Shown here: piece by piece, positions 35,101-42,480 of the stretch
How the letters are laid out: each line of letters opens with the position of its first letter
Position numbering within the stretch: the stretch's first letter is position 1
Assembly: GCF_022605725.1 (NCBI RefSeq)
Contig: NC_065555.1
Coordinates: 12,290,938 to 12,354,937 of the forward strand
DNA: 64,000 nt
Source: Anthonomus grandis grandis
Lineage: Eukaryota; Arthropoda; Insecta; Coleoptera; Curculionidae
Direction: 5' to 3'
Notes under the pieces: model-generated
What the model saw: only the letters and a program-made list of their open reading frames with translations
Databases searched by the model: none
What the model was told of the DNA's origin: nothing
Program-made: the position numbers and the translations under genes

Positions 35101-35203
35101 TGAATTTTTTTTAATACAACGTAATTTTGGCTTTTTTCAGACTATAAGAGCAGCTTATTCGTACATCACCCTGGTATTTTCTCTTGCAACTAAGAGTCAT
35201 TAA
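17151..35203 (+). CDS. OrB: complete insect odorant receptor (7tm_6)
   Basis: Predicted odorant-gated channel subunit of sensory dendrites, working with Orco. Exons: 17151-17507, 26456-26642, 33732-33954, 34072-34174, 34726-34827, 34926-35081, 35141-35203, all GT-AG with matching phases. The total is 1191 nt, 396 aa, the usual length of the family, without stops. Landmarks: MLNIRFLKVLLIITGSWRLP at the start; LPIWYPFNESKH in exon 2; TQALFLTLTTHVAFQLKSLQ in exon 3; LLQLFLMSWYSNEI in exon 5; ALYRSKWYEYPKSCKK and MMMRSAKPLELYIG in exon 6; the C-terminal IRAAYSYITLV motif typical of Ors in exon 7. It is divergent to OrA and shares its exon lengths (187, 223 and 103 nt). Introns 1 (8.9 kb) and 2 (7.1 kb) are filled with transposons; introns 3-6 are 59-551 bp. 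The start was chosen by alignment with OrA exon 1. Confidence 0.93.
17508..17959. other. Start of OrB intron 1, no feature seen
   Basis: AT-rich intron sequence after the donor GTATAT; nothing recognised. Confidence 0.5.
17960..18400 (-). mobile_element. LINE RNase H fragment
   Basis: The minus strand reads TNTSWVPGDEGNEKSAKLT, close to the WVPGHxGxxGNExAD motif of RNase H domains in R1/LOA/I-type LINEs. It is preceded by a degraded helix region with two stops. It is only a fragment, in OrB intron 1. Confidence 0.5.
19500..21880 (-). mobile_element. RTE-like LINE remnant on the minus strand
   Basis: Reading the minus strand from 21770: GYLNTQIGRRKSGNSDFVGH and GLGDKSGRGE (an apurinic endonuclease block of the GDFNAQIG...GLGxRNERG type). 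Then, near 20600-20400, FVHLHEAFDSIETWSIL and QGGTISPKFFTLTLF (RT palm). Near 20030-19740 there is a C-terminal tail resembling YGLKTMTL...RLRAVQRAIE..LGIS and DKMRRDGQRW. Many stops. It probably inserted into the plus-strand LINE at 18690-25450. RTE/BovB-like is my reading of the endonuclease; the exact clade is uncertain. Confidence 0.65.
22928..23068. repeat. Left 141-bp inverted repeat of the second DD41D element
   Basis: Matches 24187-24327 inverted over its full length, with dispersed mismatches. The innermost part reads ATTTATAAAAAA. Confidence 0.9.
23216..24196 (+). pseudogene. DD41D transposase, two nonsense mutations, C-terminally deleted
   Basis: One continuous frame from 23216 (or the ATG at 23222) to 24196, interrupted only by TGA at 23540-23542 and TAA at 23627-23629; both look like single-base changes (Trp and Gln codons expected). 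The N-terminal HTH (NFTNQELADMHLAYRAT) is DUF4817-like; a second HTH precedes the first stop. Catalytic positions: LWTDEVFF, WFQRDGAPAHF and SPDLPSLDFF, with 41 residues between the last two Asp. The usual NP before the third Asp is replaced by PS. After LWGHVKSLVYETP the frame ends early next to the right inverted repeat, so the last 40-odd residues were deleted. It is the sister family of the minus-strand transposase at 5006-6063. Confidence 0.88.
24187..24327. repeat. Right 141-bp inverted repeat of the second DD41D element
   Basis: Partner of 22928-23068; the transposase stop at 24196 lies inside it. Confidence 0.9.
25460..26455. other. End of OrB intron 1
   Basis: AT-rich; no family recognised. 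It ends in a polypyrimidine tract and AG at 26454-26455 before OrB exon 2. Confidence 0.5.
26643..27149. other. Start of OrB intron 2
   Basis: AT-rich intron. A short CTT repeat near 27097-27112 probably belongs to the 3' end of the adjoining LINE. Nothing else seen. Confidence 0.45.
27150..29150 (-). mobile_element. I-type LINE with large internal deletion
   Basis: Minus-strand order: ORF1 beginning (29050-28721, MPENGLLFQSYVCIQNM), ORF1 zinc-knuckle part (28628-28203), ORF1 tail (27972-27760), then the ORF2 endonuclease start (27773 on: LWNKNGLKNKQVDLKNLI, ALINETHLK). The frame breaks around 27549-27485, and the next homology is the far C-terminus (NCICGQIGTPNHLIFEC). Reverse transcriptase and RNase H are gone, deleted between endonuclease and C-terminus. 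It cannot move itself. It lies in OrB intron 2. The I-clade call rests on the ORF1 knuckles and the C-terminal Cys/His block. Confidence 0.75.
28203..28628 (-). pseudogene. ORF1 (gag-like) zinc-knuckle segment of the I-type LINE
   Basis: 141 codons containing a tandem of CCHC knuckles: CLNCLRYRHIKNSC, CGKCQLEHNEEEC and CVYCHKDHSPSNRLC. This is the nucleic-acid-binding part of a LINE ORF1 protein that packages its RNA. Upstream ORF1 (29050-28721) is in another frame, so the protein is broken. Confidence 0.8.
29272..29325 (-). ncRNA. Hammerhead-ribozyme-like motif, left flank of the Penelope element
   Basis: The minus strand shows CTGATGA (29309-29303), a 7-bp stem (TGGCAAG / CTTGCCA, 29302-29296 and 29291-29285) with loop AATA, then AAA (29284-29282) where the hammerhead core expects GAAA. 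Penelope-like elements are known to carry hammerhead ribozymes in their terminal repeats. Helices I and III are not securely identified, and the core G is lost, so activity is doubtful. Confidence 0.55.
29774..30055 (-). pseudogene. GIY-YIG endonuclease domain of the Penelope-like element
   Basis: 93 codons with SGIYRLRCLQPGSNVSYFGK (GIY kept, YIG changed to YFG) and RRGETRVKEY in place of the usual R..R..EH. This C-terminal nuclease nicks the target DNA. A decayed extension runs on to about 29540. Confidence 0.8.
30323..30892 (-). pseudogene. Penelope-like reverse transcriptase fragments
   Basis: The segment 30892-30689 holds a degraded palm start (NFLFLSMFLTYFQASHLKTI, like NFFVSFDVxNLFxSIP) and a Y-G-x-MG-like region after a stop. 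The segment 30565-30323 is continuous with the catalytic box, WxRYVDDIFTVFIGS, then FLNSINPCVSFTCQQE, then LLFIDLLIKRTT and ELYRKPGATDYI. This is the telomerase-like RT of Penelope elements. Frame changes between the pieces show it is inactive. Confidence 0.82.
30900..31290. other. 5' part of the Penelope element, unreadable
   Basis: No clean protein similarity on either strand; presumably the decayed N-terminal third of the Penelope-like reading frame. Confidence 0.4.
31305..31380 (+). ncRNA. Hammerhead-ribozyme-like motif, right flank of the Penelope element
   Basis: The plus strand shows CTGATGA (31320-31326), stem II GCAAG/CTTGC (31329-31333 and 31338-31342) with loop AATA, then GATA (31344-31347) where GAAA is expected. 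TGC and GCG further on could be a short helix III. Orientation is opposite to the motif at 29272-29325. Confidence 0.55.
31930..32570 (+). mobile_element. 3' fragment of an RTE-like LINE
   Basis: The plus strand encodes the end of a LINE RT: GLELNIRKTKFMMISCSNSD, then KYLGIILSS, FRIEIARSMFIRIRSLV, YVFSVLLYKVKACNIW, RRILKISWAKHV, KWRKLYYHGKLLGNKKNQIF, and the terminal IRRAAS and MMVNIRTG-like tail near 32525-32555. Stops and frame changes are present. It resembles the family of the minus-strand LINE at 41880-44360. Confidence 0.7.
32580..33000. other. AT-rich part of OrB intron 2
   Basis: Nothing recognised. Confidence 0.4.
33010..33600 (+). pseudogene. mariner (DD34D-type) transposase remnant
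   Basis: Plus-strand pieces in order: RLIDENVSQTLNWLSQALNV (N-terminal HTH), TGNEKWIYFNNPKCR (the TGDEKW block with the first catalytic Asp changed to Asn), VNDTINS, and QHDDVRPLVAKYVKRLLD (the HQDNARPH block with the second Asp kept). Frames shift and stop repeatedly. Terminal repeats were not found. It ends about 130 bp before OrB exon 3. Confidence 0.75.
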
Positions 35204-35879
35204 CTGATATCCTGGATATTTAAACACATAATTAATGTTTAATTTAATAAAGATAATTATAAGTAGTAAATAATATATATTAAATAAATTGAAATTATTT
35301 GTATTATTTTGTTAATTATTAAAGGTCTACAAATAATGGGGTCATAATTGTAGCTAGAAAGTTAAGGGTTATTTCAGAAATAATATTTGTATAGAATCGG
35401 GAACCCTGATTCAGATTTTCTGCAAAAAAATAATTATGGAAATAACTTCTAGTTTCCTAAAACATAACCTTGTTGACTAGTGTTATACACAGTGTCATAT
35501 AAAGCTCTTTATAGACCTTTCTACGGAGTTATCGGGCCTTAAAGGACGACCTTGCATATCATATTTCTTTTTAAATACTTGGTATTATTCCATCAAATTG
35601 TAGTATGTAGATCAGAAAAAAGCCTTCTTGAAATAATCCCATTAGAGATATAACACATACCTATATATGTAAGTAACTTTCTCAAAATGTCAACAAATTT
35701 TACTAGCTATTGCATTATTTGTCCTTTTTTGACCTCTAAAACCATATTGTTTCTTGTAAAGTAAATTGTAAGTATTTAAAAAACTAATTTATCAATCAGG
35801 TTGAAACATGAAAAAAAAATAAAAAGAAACATGTTTTTATATGTGATTATTTATTAAAAATAATTTTCTTAAGTAGCTT
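35204..35879. other. Downstream of OrB
   Basis: AT-rich 3' flank of OrB; several AATAAA-like hexamers occur but none is decisive. No further receptor exon is seen. Confidence 0.4.
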
Positions 35880-36330
35880 CAACATGACATTCTTAAGGTA
35901 AGCATGTCCTTATCCTTTGAACAAGATATAATTGAACGCTCCAGAATTATTGAATACTTGTGCTCATTTCTTAGAAGTGTAAATGAATTCTTTCGAAATT
36001 ATCGTTTGTAGTGTCAACTAGATTAACATACACTAAGTATTTGGGGTATCCAAACAAAAAAAATCCAAGGAGCTTAGATTAGGTAACCAAGGAGGCAAAG
36101 GCACGTCCTTCCTACCTAACTAAAAAATCCTGAACTGCTAGGTTAAAAGGTGGTCGTTTTCTAGTATATATAGAACTAGATACTTTTTTTAAAAATTAAC
36201 CGTATGAAATTTGCATTGGAAAATCAAACTCTGACTGCTAATTTTCGCTTGTAGAAAGAATTTAATTGGTAGAAGGGTCTGCCACTACAGGATTTCAAAT
36301 ATTTTCATTATGATTGATGTTATATTCACA
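35880..36330 (-). pseudogene. DD41D-type transposase remnant, C-terminal part
   Basis: The minus strand near 36110-36055 reads PLPPWLPNLSSLDFF, matching the WPPRSPDLNPLDFF block of the two DD41D transposases in this window. A decayed DFL..LVR stretch lies before it and an unreadable tail after. Terminal repeats were not identified. It is a third, older member of the group. Confidence 0.55.
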
Positions 36331-36339
36331 ATTATGTTT

Positions 36340-37920
36340 AGCTTAGATAAACTTTACTTAAATTATATTAACTAAAAATATTAACTTTGGAGTCAATGGA
36401 TTTATAATTTTGGTGAATTTTGTATAAATAAATAAAGCCTTTTCTTATAGATATTTAATCAGAATATACTGTCTTATTTTGGTTGCAATCGCAGGAAATC
36501 TCAGTTATTTGTTATAATAATAATGGTGTAAATTGAACTAAGGTAACTCGTTTTGCCTCTTAGAGTATAAAAACAAAATATTTCACTTTTAGGGCAGTAT
36601 CATAGCTCGAAGCCCAGAAAAAAATTAAAGTTATTTGGTTTTGTTTGCAGCATTATAAATTTTACAAAAACATTAATTCTAGCAGAAGTTAAAGAAAATC
36701 TCAAAATTTTATCTTTAAAAATAGCTGAGATACCCTCCAATTAAAACCAAAATGCGAAACAAAGTGCAGGGGATTTCAGTGAAATGCGTAATTTTAGTAC
36801 TGCCTGTTTCGTTTTTTTTAAACTAAATTAACAGGTTTTCACATTTATTTGTATATGATGACAATGTATATGTAGCGTTTATACACATTCGTTAGGTCTG
36901 AACACACACGTACACTCCTAAACATGATCACTTAACTATACGTACTGATTTACTATTATTAATACGACGACGCCGGTCCTTTTATACTTGGCTGACCATG
37001 TTTCCGCAAAATTGGATGACCTTTCACGCGTCTTCAAAAACGTCGTGCGGTATACCCACTTGTGTGATTCCAGAATGACGGAGAACAGCTGGCATTTACG
37101 GCGTTGCCAATACCGTTACACTGCCCACTCCCTAAGCTCATTTCGCCCCGAAATAATTCCAAAGATGGTAGAATTAGATATCGGCTGAAGGTTCTTCACT
37201 TGCAACTCTCCCTATTATAAAAACAATAATCAACGATTTTCTCAAGTGAATGTCGATAGAGAGCATAACAACACACCAAAACTTGCATGCCTGTGGCTCT
37301 TACGACCACTTTCAATTTTCTGCGAATCATCCTCCAGTCCAGATTTCGATCTTTGAGAATCTTCAAAGATCCTCAAGTAATAAGAAGTGGTCTATTTTCT
37401 CAAAGAGAGCTAAATTCTAAACTCTAAAGAGGTCTCAAAAAAATATGTTTTTTTATTTAAAAAGTTGGTTACATGTTTTCCGTTTCCAAGAGCGTCATTA
37501 GATCTAAAATTTAAAAAGAAAGAATTACAATAAAAAGTTATTAAAAAAATGGCACTTAAAGATGTCTAGGATCTAGGATTGGATTTTTCTGAGCCTTAGG
37601 TACTTCCAGTTTTTCTAGAAGGTCCAGTTTTCTGTTTTTTTTTTTTTGACACTGATGAATGACTGATATATTTTCGGGGACAGTAAAAGAGTGGCCCGAG
37701 CTCAGCAAATATATAGCAAAAGGCGACTCGATTTCAATTGTCTTCGTATCTCTAAGCTTATTTACTAGACTTAGATGTTCTTGTGGAAAAATCTCCAGTG
37801 GAAATATGTTTTATTTAGGCTTGAAATTGGGAACTTATCATTTATTGCAATAGATTTCATCATGTTTCATTATTTTCTTAATTCTGCGTTAAACAAAGGT
37901 AATTTAAATAATCTGTATAA
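36340..37920. other. Spacer with a GC-richer island at about 36960-37190
   Basis: Mostly AT-rich. The island has an open frame on the plus strand (36988-37188) that I do not recognise; its composition suggests a piece of inserted element. A 64-codon frame at 37659-37853 also lacks recognisable features. Confidence 0.35.
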
Positions 37921-37929
37921 CAAAGAATT

Positions 37930-38190
37930 AAATGCAGCAACTTTATGGTGTCCAGAAGATAGGGAGTCGAATAGAATTTTGTCCGTCGCGGTTGGTTTTT
38001 AAGACTTCAAGGGGATCCTCCCTTCGTAAAAGTACATCCAAAATTAATGTTATGTTTTTGTGCAGGGAGTTAAAAAACAACAAAAAATTGGGCAATTCAT
38101 TATCGGTACCTCCCCAAAGAGACAGACATCATTAACCCACATCTTGTAGAAACGCTTGGAATTCTGATTCCTCAAAGTCTGGAATCACTT
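37930..38190 (-). pseudogene. Penelope-like RT fragment
   Basis: The minus strand reads GGTDNELPNFLLFFNSLHKN followed by an ITLILDVLLRREDP region. This fits the segment after the catalytic Asp pair of Penelope-like RTs (ELxxFLxxLNSxHxNIxFT...FLDVLxxR). The active-site block itself is degraded. Short and weakly supported. Confidence 0.4.
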
Positions 38191-38199
38191 GCCAGATAT

Positions 38200-39540
38200 G
38201 AGCCCGGCTTTTGCTCATATTTTTGGCAGCTTCGACCATCAAAGTAATTTAAGAATTACTATTAAAATTAAAATTATATATTCAAAGTTTATTTATAACT
38301 CCGTAGGAAAAGGATGTAGGAAAAAACTAATTAAAATATATCTTTTTCTTTTTTGCAAGCTACCCAATTCCGACAGATAACAATCGGTAGCAATATTTTC
38401 CTTTAAGATTTATTTCATGTATAAAATATCAGTCTTATAAATGCTAAAAATTATTTTAACTAAGATATACTATATATTGTTTTCAAAAATTTTGTTCCGG
38501 CTTTTGCTTTTTATCATATAACAATTTATGAGTTTATTGTAAATTTAGAAATAATTTCGAAATAAATAAAGATATGGTTTATCTACTTACGGGTATTCAC
38601 TTTATTACATAACACACATCTGACAAAAACAAACACTCAAAGAAGAAAGAACACACTGAGATTTTATCGATTACTACGTTTACAAATAGGTTTTCTGTCG
38701 TTTTAAATTTAATATTAAGTTAAATCGTTTTAAAACAACAATTTCTTATATAAGGTTAGAGATTACATTTAAAGAATCTTGATTATTTTATTTTGAATAT
38801 TTAAATTCATAAATCAATATGTTATGACAGAAAAACATTAATAAAAACTATAATTCCAGTATATGAAAAAGAAGCTGCTTAGAAAACATCCGCATAGTTA
38901 AACGGTCATATTATTGTGGTTCCTCTAAGGCATACCATAAGTCACCCAAATATTTTTACTTTACTTGATTCTTCATTTGATCAATTAAAAACATATACCG
39001 CCATTTACCCACCTTTTACCCATAGAGTGTTGATCTTATCATAATTATAAAGTAATTAAAATTACCTGAAGCTAGTTGTTCATAATGAAATTTTAAAATT
39101 GAAAAATATATATATCAACATCTTAAAATTAAAATAAAAACACGCCTATTTGCTTATACCAAGGTATAGGCAAGCTCAGTTTATATTCACTTTAACTTTA
39201 CCAACTTGTAAAGTTACAGTGAATATAAGGTAATTCTATATTAACTCACATTTATAAATTTGAAAAATTCTGGTTCGCAAAGATCTTCCGCAGACCGGTC
39301 AAAGAGTCAGCGTGCATCTTCTTTATTTGATTTTAATATGAAGTTTATTTTATAAGATATTTTATTTATTTTTTTTACTTCACCAAGTTTTTCTAAAACA
39401 CAAATTAAAAGCCGTCCAGATTGTAATAGGTTTCGTATAATATAATATATTACTATAATTATTAGAGGCGCCCACACGGCCAAAACTTTTCGGAGGTAAA
39501 CTCGCCTCCCATTCGGATCGGAGGCTGGTCGGGGGGGGTC
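38200..39540. other. AT-rich spacer
   Basis: No gene recognised. It contains the hairpin at 39181-39228 and, before 39540, a GC-rich stretch that is probably the 5' end of the neighbouring LINE. Confidence 0.4.
39181..39228. repeat. 21-bp inverted repeat, one mismatch, 6-base loop
   Basis: The left arm TTATATTCACTTTAACTTTA (plus one C) at 39181-39201 and the right arm at 39208-39228 pair with a single mismatch. Confidence 0.85.
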
Positions 39541-39545
39541 CATCA

Positions 39546-40571
39546 GGCGGATCAAAAAGCATAAAAATCAATTTCTGCAACATCAGAGGCCTAAACATCA
39601 ATATTAATGCAGTACACCAATACCTGCAATCAAATAAGCCTCACATTCTGGCATTGGTAGAAACAAAGGTGAAACCTTCAACAACAAATGTTCACCTCAT
39701 TTATTCTGGATACGATCTACACACCCGATTTCGACTAAACTTTGGATTGGCAGTATTTTTCAAGAACGACTTGAGTTGCCAGCGGGAGGAAACGCTTGAA
39801 CAACGAACTATAAATAAAATTCTTAAAAGCGTTACTTTAAAGCGTACCAACAAAGCTTCTGGACCCGATGGAATTCCAGCCCTAATACTAAAACGTTGTG
39901 CAGACGAACTGACTCCTCCCTTATGTAGACTGTTCACGGCATCGTATAAGCAGGGCCAATTTCCAACAAGCTGGAAAACTGCTCGAGTGCAAGCTGTACC
40001 CAAAAAGGGTAAGAAGACGATGCCCTCCAATTACCGACCGATTGCACTAGTTCCCGTAATATCGAAGATTATGGAGAAAGCAGTCAACCAACAACTGTTA
40101 AGATATCTGGAATCATCTGGACTAATCAGCGATCATCAATACGGTTTCCGAAAGCTTAGATCCACCGGCGATCTTCTGGCCTACGTCACACACTTGTGGA
40201 CGGAGGCCATGGAGAAGCACGGCGAGTTCCGCTCAGTCGCTCTTGACATTTCCAAGGCATTTGACAGAGAGTGGCATGAGGGACTACTAACCAAGCTCTC
40301 CTCAATCGGCATACAAAACTCATTATTGAATTGGATCAAAAGTTTTCATGAACAACGAACAATCCAAGTAGCCGTCGATGGATACCTCTCCGACAAATTT
40401 AACATTAACGCTGGAATCCCTCAAAGATGCATTATATCCCCCACCCTTTTCTTGGTATCTATCAACGATTTGCTGGGAACCACTGTCAATCCAATCTACA
40501 GCTTTGCGGACGATAGCACACTTATTTCCATATTTAGGTCCGCCAAACCAACGACAACCGCAAGTTCTTAG
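39546..40571 (+). pseudogene. Endonuclease-RT fusion frame of the Jockey-type LINE
   Basis: One open frame. The endonuclease N-terminus (about 80 residues, HILALVETKVKPSTTN) runs directly into RT: KASGPDGIPALILKRC, NYRPIALVPVISKIMEKAVN, QYGFRKLRSTGDLLAYVTHL, VALDISKAFDREWHEGLL (first catalytic Asp), NAGIPQRCIISPTLFL and YSFADDSTLISIF (catalytic Asp pair). The catalytic Asp residues survive, but the G in PQGS is R, and the frame ends at 40571 before the thumb. The fusion removes most of the endonuclease, so target nicking is lost. An apparent start at 39654 is a Leu codon; homology begins upstream. Confidence 0.85.
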
Positions 40572-40644
40572 AATCTTAGGCAGCAACAAGTAGCTTCAAC
40601 CAACAACGATATTAGAGCTTATAGATTATTATTAGATTATAATC

Positions 40645-41253
40645 TTGGAGTGGGGCGATAACAATTTGGTCAATTTTAACTCTAAAAAAACGCAGGCTGC
40701 AGTATTTACGATAAAGACTAACCTTGGTGGCCCGGAGCTGGTTATGGCAGGGAAAACATTGCCAGTGAAATCATCTTTACATCTTCTAGGAGTCGAGGTC
40801 ACCAACAGTGTGTCCTGGCATGACCACGTTGCCGAGGTCGCCAGGGCGGCTTCCAAAAAACTCGGAGTGCTTTTCAAAACGAAAAAACTGTATACACCAG
40901 AACAGCTGCTGACTCTTTATAAGGCTCAAATACGCTTTTCCCTCGAGTATTGCTCGCATGTCTGGAGCTCTGCACCCAAGCATAGTTTAAACCTGCTGGA
41001 TTCTATACAGAAGAGAGCTATTCGTCTTATCGACAAATCAGAACTGACAAAGAGTCTGGATAGTCTGGAGCATAGGAGAAAGGTGGCTGATCTCTGTTTA
41101 TTCTACCGTTATTATCACGGTAAGTGCTTCTCTGAGCTGGCAAGCCTGATTCCACCTAGGACTGTTCCGGCAAGAAGGACGCGTCTAGCAGTTGCGGCTC
41201 ATCAACATCGAGTCCACCTGCCTACCCCAAGGACGTCGCTGTATCGGGACTGA
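40645..41253 (+). pseudogene. RT thumb and C-terminal part of the Jockey-type LINE
   Basis: 202 codons in another frame continuing the RT: WGDNNLVNFNSKKTQAAVFT, LGVEVTNSVSW, AASKKLGVLFKTKKLYTPEQ, YKAQIRFSLEYCSHVWSSAP and LLDSIQKRAIRLIDKSELT. After a stop, homology continues (WRTSSLWNGLPPHIFPDAYN) towards the poly(A) tail. Confidence 0.85.
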
Positions 41254-41426
41254 TTCATCTGGAGAACATCTTCTTTGTGGAACGGGCTTCCACCTCACAT
41301 ATTTCCCGACGCATACAACCTACTATCAAGATAAATGCCCACAAATATCTTCGCGCAAGCACCACTCCAAGAGTGACATAGGACTTTCCTTTTGTGCTTC
41401 TGTTTACCATAAAAAAAAAAAAAAAA

Positions 41427-41879
41427 TATTTATTAATTCTTGCACAGCATCAATGTTTTTTAGAACAACACATGGTTTTAGATGACCTTCTCATTTTCCG
41501 ATGCTAAGTTGATACAGAAGAATCAAAGAAAGAAGTGAAGACAAAAGACAGAATCTCATCGCTGAAAGGTATATACCATTATATTGAATATACCTGAGTA
41601 TTTGGTATACTTAAATGACCACCATTTGGGTTGATCGAGGGTTCATTGAGATCTAAATACACGCAATCCTGATGATCCTATTAAGAATTCAAACATTCCT
41701 ACTCATATTCAAACATTCTATCTATATGTGCTCAAATGAATGTCCTTTAATAGGCATTTTTGGATTTTCTTACATATTTGTAGGCTGTAATCATCGACCT
41801 GTTAAGATTTTATTGGACGTTAAAACATTTTCTGAAACTATCCAGAAATTTAGATTTAAATGTAATTAAAGCATACCCC
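41427..41879. other. AT-rich spacer after the Jockey-type LINE
   Basis: Nothing recognised. Confidence 0.4.
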
Positions 41880-42119
41880 AGCTCCTTCTTCTATTTAATC
41901 GAGAGCCACCTAAAATTTTTCAACCACGATGTTCTCCTTTTTCTTGAACGGCGCTTGCCTAGGATCTTTCCCTCTAAAATAAAATGCAATATCACATATA
42001 TTTCTAGGTGTTTTATGGTAGGACCAAAATATTCTAATTTACGTCGTTTGATAATTTTAAATACTTCTGAATTTTTGGCTAAACGAATGAGAACTATGCA
42101 TTTACTAAATCTATCTACC

Positions 42120-42480
42120 TAATTGACTTTCAGTAATCGACAGAAACATCTAAAAGAACAAAAAAAAGAAGCAGGAAACAAGACTACATGATACATGTAG
42201 TATACTAATTTCTACACTTGACTTGTATCATGTAATGTTGTTCGCTGATTCTTTTTTTTTCGTTCTTCTTATCAGTGAATACAAAAGGTAGGAACTAGCT
42301 TGTAATTTTAGTGTAAATTAGGTTTAGCTAATAAGTTTTACAAATCTTATTGTTTCTGTTAATTTTTATAGTGGAACCTAGTATGATGCCTAGTATGGGC
42401 GAAACACGTGTCATCTTCTAATTTTAATTTAATAAATTTAAGACCTGTGACTTAAAGTTTACTTCATTACTATTTGTATA
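42120..42480 (+). mobile_element. Insert within the RTE-like LINE, possibly a Penelope terminal piece
   Basis: This block separates two adjacent parts of the LINE. It holds an 11-bp inverted repeat (TACATGATACA near 42183 and TGTATCATGTA near 42225) and, at 42383-42412, a hammerhead-like core ending GGGCGAAACACGTGTC. No protein. Confidence 0.4.
42383..42412 (+). ncRNA. Hammerhead-like core
   Basis: ATGATGCC, short stem GCC(T)/(G)GGC with loop AGTAT, then GAAA (42401-42404) and CACGTGTC. This resembles the stem II plus GAAA part of hammerheads; the CTGATGA box is imperfect and helix I was not found. Confidence 0.35.

Larger units (their letters stand above)
39480..41426 (+). mobile_element. 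Jockey-superfamily LINE, internally deleted, with poly(A) tail
   Basis: The plus strand opens with the endonuclease start (GSKSIKINFCNIRGLNI from about 39546), jumps after FFKNDLSCQ to RT (NKASGPDGIPALILKRC), runs through the RT core and thumb, and ends in WRTSSLWNGLPPHIFPDAYN, a 3' UTR and a 16-A tail at 41411-41426. Most of the endonuclease was removed in frame, so this copy descends from, or is, a deleted derivative. The poly(A) tail and the long open frames mark it as one of the younger LINEs here. Confidence 0.88.
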
